A DNA stretch of 64,000 nt, taken from positions 17,047,498 to 17,111,497 of the forward strand of contig JASXTE010000017.1 of the NCBI GenBank assembly GCA_030280995.1, in the 5' to 3' direction. How positions within the stretch are numbered: position 1 is the stretch's first letter; every line of letters starts with the position of its first letter. The translations under genes and the position numbers were made by a program. Below, one piece after another: positions 58,215 through 64,000 of the stretch. The DNA comes from Hemileia vastatrix. Taxonomy: Eukaryota; Basidiomycota; Pucciniomycetes; Pucciniales; Zaghouaniaceae. The notes under the pieces are model-generated. The model did no database searches and was not told the origin of the DNA. It saw nothing but the letters and a program-made list of their open reading frames with translations.

Positions 58215-59250
58215 TTCCCTTTTCTCTCCACCTCACCCCTTTTGCTTTTTTCATCCGTCCTCCCTCCTCACCCCTTTCTAAGTCCTCCCTACCCCATTAT
58301 CCATTTCATTTATCCCTCCACCCCTCCACCCCAACCCATCCCTTTCTTACACTATCCAAGCCCTCTTTCTTCTAACTCCCAAAAATTCTATTCCCATCCA
58401 AACCATTTGCCCCCACCACCTCAATCCAACCCTCTCTCTTTCAACTCCCTCCTTATTTCTCTCCTAATCATCTCTTTTCCTACCTATTGAGTAAAAGGGG
58501 TGGTAAGGAGAGAAATCAAAGTGATTCAAAGTGAAATGGGGTGGATAGGGATGGAGAGGTGTCAGAATGGGTGTGAATGGGAGTGAAAATAGTTATATGG
58601 AGTGAGGTAGGATGGAGAGGGGTGAGCAAGGGTGAGGAGTGTTAAAAATAAATCTAGATGTAAGAGCAGGCGCCAATGTGAGAGGAGAAGAGGACAGGAT
58701 GTACATAAATGTGAAGGAAGATATTTGGAAGGAAAATTGTGAAAAAAATAAATATATATGGATATATAATACATTATAAGACATGGAAAGTAAAATGGTA
58801 TGAAGACAGAAAAAAAAATTATTGATATTGTGAACTGTTTACTGGCCATATGGGTTATTCTCACAAAATTTTGTCAATTATTTTTCTAATGTAATGTAGA
58901 TAATGGTAACTAAGTTTTTAAAAATTAGTACCCATTTAATAGGGGGTATACATGTTGACCAATCTGCAATTAAATTAATTGCAGATAAAAATAAGTATAT
59001 TTACCAATTATCTTCTTCAATTATTTTTTCTAATAATTAGGTTATTAGACATTTTACATGTCAATGTTCACCTCTTTCTGAAATTTTTATCTTCAATTTT
59101 TCATAACCACATCTTGGACAACTTTCTGAATGTGCCAGACTCCCTACCTTGCTGTGCACACCCATCCTGTCTATTCATTCTATCTGTTCAAAACCCCTCC
59201 CCATCTCATCTGTTTATTTCTTCTCCTCTTCATCTTCAAATATCTCAAAA

Positions 59251-59849
59251 TGCCTCATCATAATAGATCTTCTCAAAGAAAGCCATCCCCCAGATCTTCT
59301 TCAAATCCCATTAATCCCTCTTTCCCCCACTCATCTGAGAAATCAAAGACCATTCAATTATAAAAGGATGATGATCTCATACTTAGGAACTGGTTGAAAA
59401 CTAAAAATAATCATGACTCTTATCTTGGTACTGAGAATGCAACTAAATTAGGACAGCCCCCTGTATCAAACATCAATGGATATCTTCTAATGGCCAATGA
59501 ATTATGAAATAAGAGAAAGGGAAGGATTAATCTTTTACCTAAAAAGATGTCTGAATGATTCAAGTACTATCAAGCCAAATACAAGAAGGCTAAGACTCTT
59601 TCATCTTCCACTGGCTTTGGTATTACTGACCTGGATATTAGTAAGTGCATGAAAAATATAGATGATAAACTTGAATATTTATGTCCTTACTATAAACAGA
59701 TGGATTCCATATTTGGAGAGCAAGCCAATTTTAATCCTGAAAACATATTGGATGGAGAAGATGATATCTCCAAACATGATTTCAAAAGAAATCTATTTCC
59801 TTCTGCTTCTACTAAATTCTCCCCTTATTTGACTTCCACCAATTAAGAC
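59251..59849 (+). pseudogene. Myb/SANT-like transposon protein, copy with three stops
   Basis: A single frame can be followed from ATG 59251 to TAA 59847, with internal TAA, TGA and TGA codons and no frameshift. It begins MPHHNRSSQRKPSPRSSS (Ser/Pro-rich), then KDDDLILRNWLKTKNNHDSY (trihelix start), INGYLLMANEL, FKYYQAKYKKAKTLSSS, the signature STGFGITDLDIS, KLEYLCPYYKQMDSIFGE and NFNPENILDGEDDISKHD. The TGFG and LCPYY..MDSIFGE blocks match Myb/SANT-like proteins frequent in basidiomycete genomes. It is probably the DNA-binding ORF of a DNA transposon; no transposase accompanies it. Confidence 0.65.
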
Positions 59850-60486
59850 ATCTTTTCAATAGATCCTTATGGCAATATAAACCAACCTGACCTCACTCCA
59901 GTGAGCTTTTAATTCTTGTCTAGCTGTTTTATTTTTTTTCTTCACATCTCTTTTTTATTTCTTAACAGCCTAATGAATGAAATGAGGATTCTCAAGCAAG
60001 CCAGTCCGAAGCTTGATTAGAAGAAGAAACTTGAGCTTTCTTTAAAGAGGGATGAGAAAGCACCTTATTTGGAGAAGAAATTTTAGATAAAGAAAGTGGA
60101 GAAGGGTCTTGAGTACAATTTCCTATTTGATTAAATGATACTCAAGTATCAACTTGAAGATTTTTTCAAAAAATAAAGTTTTCTTGATAGAATGTGTTAA
60201 AGCTAAAAAATCTTTTGAGGAAATTGAACACTTAATGAAAACTTTTGATGACTAGTTTTTTTATCTCATTCATATTTAATTCCAAATTTTTTTTAGAAAG
60301 TTTTCTTGATAGAATGAATTAAAGCTAATAAATCTGTTGAGGAAATTGACTGATTAATGAAAATGTTTGATGAATAGTTATTTTTATTTTTATTATTCAT
60401 ATTTCAATCCAAATTTTTTGAATGTTTTCTTGATAAAGTGTGTTAGAGCTAATAAATCTGTTGATGAAATTGACTGCTTGATGAAA
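59850..60486. repeat. Non-coding, with a short diverged tandem repeat
   Basis: TTTTCTTGATAGAATG..TTAAAGCTAA.AAATCT recurs at about 60178, 60300 and 60425 (spacing about 120 bp), probably an old tandem duplication of coding sequence. Confidence 0.5.
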
Positions 60487-60722
60487 ATGTAGTAAAAATG
60501 AAAACAAAAGGGAGAATTGACATCAATTGTAAGTAAATGAAGGAGAGGTTCAAAAGCTATCAATCATAATATAAAAAGGCTATTTTGCTTTTATTTCAAC
60601 TGGCTTTGGTATTGATGATATTGATTTGGAGAAGAGAATTACTATTGTTTCCAAAAAGCTCAATGCCATGTATCTTCTCTATGAGGAATTGAATATTCTT
60701 TTCGGTTCCCAATTTAATACGT
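60487..60722 (+). pseudogene. Myb/SANT-like fragment
   Basis: MKTKGRIDINCK.MKERFKSYQS is followed, after a one-base shift, by STGFGIDDIDLEKRITIVSKK, then LNAMYLLYEELNILFGSQF. It is closest to 16045-16302 rather than to the 59.2-kb copy. The N-terminal half is absent or unrecognisable. Confidence 0.6.
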
Positions 60723-61659
60723 AATTTTAATCTTATCAAAAAGAAATATATCATGAAATTCTTTTAACACCATTTTTCTTTACTGGACTCTAAAATATTG
60801 CACTTTTGGAATTTCAGATAGTAAAATAATACTGACACCTGTGCAAAAAACCTCATCACCAACATAATTTTATCACCTCACCACCAATTTTGTATTTCTA
60901 AATAAAGCTAAGTTAACAAAATTCTATATCTGTTTGAAAAATTTGGCAATATTCTCCCCTGCATCTTATTGAAGCAAGGGGTGGGTATCACCAGTTTTTT
61001 CTAAGTCATCAATTTTCCATTTCAGATTTGAAAATTTGGAAATATCTTCCCTTTCATTTTATTGAAGTAAGGGGTGAAAATCACCTAAATTCAATATAAT
61101 TACATAAATTAATAAATAAATAAATAAGATAAGTTAAATTTACTAGTTTTAAAGTAATGAAAATTCCTCAAGCCAAAATGTGGACCAAGTATAGAAACTA
61201 AGTTTGGGACTTTCCACAGGTATAGGTGAGATGAACCCCATGACACACTTTAATGTTATCATAATTACCTTTTATACAACACAAGTTCATTGGCTCATTT
61301 CTTTAGTTTAGTAAATTAAAATATCAGATTTATTTATTAAAAATTTAAGAAAGAATTAAAAATATTTGATGACTTTACAAATCCCCAAAGATTTTTATAT
61401 ACCTAAATGTTTGTAAATTTATTAATTATACCTTCTTTTTTTACCTTAATGATTTTTTGGACTAAATTTTGACTGATCTGATAAGAGGAGCAAAAATTTG
61501 TGAAGGATAGACATATGAAAATGGTAATAAAAAGAAAAAAACACACCTTGATGAAAGGGAAGAATAATAGGTAAATAGAAAGTCAGTTTCAGGAATCTGG
61601 AAGGATAAATGCATGATGTAAACATTACATTATGCATTATGAAATAAATAAAAGTGAAA

Positions 61660-62570
61660 ATAGGAAAAAAAGTCTCAACTTTAGAGGTCAATATCTCAGC
61701 AACCACTTAACCAAATTCTAGTTGTTTTTCTGGAAATGAAAGATAGGCTTCAGAAGTATATTCAGATAACAGGACAGTAGATTCAAATAAACCTATACCT
61801 AATACTGACTCTGATTTTCAAAATTTCACAGAAACTTTAAAACTGATGATGAAAATTCCAAAAAGAGGGATATAAAAGCCTAGATAAACAAAGGAATCTG
61901 GAAGGATGAATGAATGATGTAAACATTATGATATGCATTATGAGATAAATAATAGTAAAATTATAAAAAAAAGGCTCACCTTTAAAGGTCAATATCTCAG
62001 ATACCACTTAGAAAAATTTAAATTTGTTTACTGGACATGAAAGATAGGCTTCAGAAGTATCTTCAGCTAAAAGGACAGCTGATTCAAACAAACCTAACCC
62101 TAATTCTGACTCTACTTTCCAAATTTTCAAATAAACTTGAAAAGTGATGATGAAAAGTCCAAAAAGAGGGAGATAAAATCCTAGATAATAATCAGATAAG
62201 AGTTTTTCAATCCTTATTCTCTAATTATGCAATATAAAAACGTGAAATTTGGAAAAAAAGGCTCAACTTCAAAGGTCAAAATCTCAGCAGTCACTGAACC
62301 TAATTCAAACCTGTTTGTGGGAAATGAGAGATAGGCATTGTTAGAATATTCAGTTAAATTACATGTGATTCAAATAAATCTTAACCTAATTTGTTACATA
62401 AAAAATGGAATAAAAAATTTAAATTGGGAAAAAAGCCTGAACTTTAACATTCAATATCTCAGCAACCACTGAACCAAATTCAAATCTATTTGTGGGAAAT
62501 GAAAAATAGGCTTCAGAAGAATCTTCAGTAAAAAAGATAATTAGATTTGAATTAACCCAATCCTAGTTCT
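61660..62570. repeat. Tandem internal repeats of the Myb-type transposon
   Basis: Block GTCAATATCTCAGCAACCACT recurs at 61686, 61987, 62275 and 62451. Each is followed by AATTTG..GGAAATGAAAGATAGGC and CTTCAGAAG. Inverse counterpart of 14610-15200. Confidence 0.65.
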
Positions 62571-63389
62571 GAGTCTGATTTTCAAAATTTTACAAAAACT
62601 TGAAAAGTGGTAATGGAGATGAGAACAAAAGGAGTTTAATAAGTTCACGTTTATCCAGATAAGAGTCATACATATATTTAAGTATGAAATTTTCATAAAA
62701 GGAATGGATATCATATAGGAATTAAAAAAAGGATATGAAACTTACAATGATTGAAAAGTAGGAAAAATAGAGTGAGAAGTATTGATTTTGGAATTGTGGG
62801 GAAATTGAATATGAAGGAAGTGAAATGTGTAAAGAATGAGCAATTTATGTTTTTTAATTACATTGAACCAAAAAAAAGTGAAATAGGGGAAAGGAAGGAT
62901 AATGAGCATTCCAAAGAGAGATGAAGAGTAGGGTGATGGAGCTAAAAAAGAAAGTAAAGAGGGAGAGAAAAAAAAGGTTAATTTTACCATAAAAATCAAA
63001 AATAACCACTTACAAAAAAATTAGATACAAAAAAGAAAAAAAAACAGAAAAAATAATAAAAAAACCATAATTACCAATCAAAAAATCAAGAAAATCAAGA
63101 AAATGACTTACCTGGAGAGATGAGATGAGAAAATAAATAAAACAAAATTGTTTGAGGGATGTTTGAGGTGAATAGAAAAAGGATATTTGCACAATTTTCT
63201 GCCATAACCACATCTTGGACTACTCTCTGGATATGGCTTCTAACTTGCTGCGCACTCCCCTTCTCATCCCATCCTGTTCATTCTATCCACTCAAAATTTC
63301 TCCCCATTTCATCTATTTGATTCCACTCCTTTTCAACTCAATCTCTCATCTGCTTATTTTCTGCGCCTTTTCTTCTTTAATTATCTTAA

Positions 63390-64000
63390 CATTCCTCATC
63401 ATCACAGATCTTCTCAAAGGCAGCCATCACCCAGTTGTTCTTCGAATTCCACTACTCCCTCTTTCCCCCGCTCTGCTGAGAAATCCAAAAATTTTCAACT
63501 AAAAAAGATGATCATCTCATTCTTATCAACTGGCTAAAAATTGAAACTAATTATGATACTTGTTTTGGTACTGAGAATGCAAAGTAGGATGGCCCCCTGC
63601 ATAAAAAGTCAATAGCTATCTTCTAATGGAAAATGAATTAAGAAATAAGACTAAGGGAAGGATAGATATTTTACTGAAACAGATGTCTGAACTCTTCAAG
63701 AATTATTGAGCCAAATAAAAAAAGGAAAATACTCTTTCATCTTCTACTGGTTTTGGTATTACTGACCTTGATTTCAGTAAGGGCATCAAATACATATACA
63801 ATAATCTTGATTCTTTATGTCCTTAAGTTAAAGAGACAGGTGCTATTTTTGGAGAGTGAGCTGATGTTAACCCTGAAAACATGTTGGATTGTGAAGATTC
63901 TATCTCCATACATGATTTAAAAAGAAATATTTTTCTTTCTTCTTCTACTCAAGCCTCCCCTCATTTAACTTCAACAAATCAAGATATCTTTTCAATAGAT
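63390..64000 (+). pseudogene. Myb/SANT-like transposon protein, third copy, runs off the window
   Basis: The bases just before (63205 onward, ATAACCACATCTTGGAC) and the coding blocks align with 59083-59900. RSSQRQPSPSCSSNSTTPSF leads to KKDDHLILINWLKIETNYDT. Then, after frame changes, come STGFGITDLDFSKGI, GAIFGE, VNPENMLDCEDSIS and HLTSTNQDIFSID at the window end. Several stops and shifts are present. Confidence 0.6.

Larger units (their letters stand above)
54260..58940. mobile_element. Long CAC-end element, second copy, right end not found
   Basis: The left end CACCACACAATATTTGGGG is followed by GACTTGCTAGAAAGTCC, with AAT just before it. Interior 54345-56400 matches 1-1560; 57600-58900 matches the reverse complement of about 37250-36400, including the block GTGGACTC..CTTTGGCCAAAAGATA. 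Two MITEs and an expanded minisatellite account for most of the extra length. It seems to be cut off by the TA-GGGGG element at 58942. Non-coding. Confidence 0.6.
58942..64000 (+). mobile_element. Myb/SANT-type transposon copies, open to the right
   Basis: Begins with TA and GGGGGTATACATGTTGACC; the right end is outside the window. It contains three Myb/SANT-like pseudogene copies (59.2, 60.5 and 63.4 kb) and the tandem repeats at 61.7-62.6 kb. Sequence 60.5-63.1 kb is the inverse counterpart of 16.6-12.3 kb, so at least two related elements are joined here. Boundaries between them are not resolved. Confidence 0.5.

Noticed and set aside
57789..58490. Long overlapping open frames on both strands (up to 233 codons)
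   Set aside because: They are translations of the 10-bp minisatellite and its C/T-rich flanks; no start context or domain.
1..64000. CRISPR arrays, operons, rRNA or tRNA genes
   Set aside because: None seen; regular short repeats here are minisatellite or transposon repeats in a eukaryotic context.

Overview
The window is AT-rich eukaryotic DNA made almost entirely of nested, mostly decayed transposable elements, with one spliced non-transposon gene. Introns of 72-126 bp with GTAAGT-like donors and a TACTAAC branch site, Ty3/Gypsy chromoviruses with C-terminal chromodomains, a PIF/Harbinger transposon and abundant MITEs fit a filamentous fungus. The pol sequences resemble Gypsy elements I know from rust fungi (Pucciniales), so a large, repeat-inflated rust genome is my best guess. 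That is inference from recall, not a database result.

Layout. 1-2429: right part of a long element with CAC...GTG ends. 2430-6150: eroded Gypsy element (-) holding two MITEs. 7206-8299: TA-flanked MITEs, a degenerate TTAGTTA repeat and a 238-bp CAC-end MITE. 8300-11566: non-coding, with one structured repeat array. 11567-16897: a 5.3-kb TA-flanked DNA transposon carrying a Myb/SANT-like pseudogene, interrupted by a solo LTR that itself carries a MITE. 17978-28167: Gypsy element 1 (+), with ACTTA target-site duplications, a repeated-hairpin 5' leader, a broken gag-pol, an unrelated 1-kb insertion and a MITE inside its chromodomain. 30034-31335: the only likely host gene (-, three exons), with two TA-flanked foldback MITEs upstream.

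33257-50091 reads as one PIF/Harbinger transposon: a transposase (+), a Myb/SANT partner (-) and matching terminal inverted repeats. It was split by a 2.6-kb CAC-end element (TSD ATA) and by Gypsy element 2 (38495-48219, -, TSD CATTT). Subtracting both leaves about 4.5 kb, a normal Harbinger size. 51297-51557: CAC-end MITE. 52200-52825: Ty1/Copia-like gag remnant. 54260-58940: second long CAC-end element, with two inserted MITEs and a 300-bp polypyrimidine minisatellite. 58942-64000: Myb/SANT transposon copies.

The nesting gives a relative order of insertion: old DNA transposons and the 2.4-6.1 kb Gypsy first, then Gypsy insertions, then MITEs. The most interesting observations are: nine bulged hairpins with compensatory changes in the Gypsy element 1 leader; a different duplicated hairpin in the leader of Gypsy element 2; no recognisable tRNA primer site in either; a MITE family whose terminal repeats are themselves palindromes, with five copies proved by 3-bp target duplications; and a palindromic cluster of micro-exon-like units between the two Harbinger genes.
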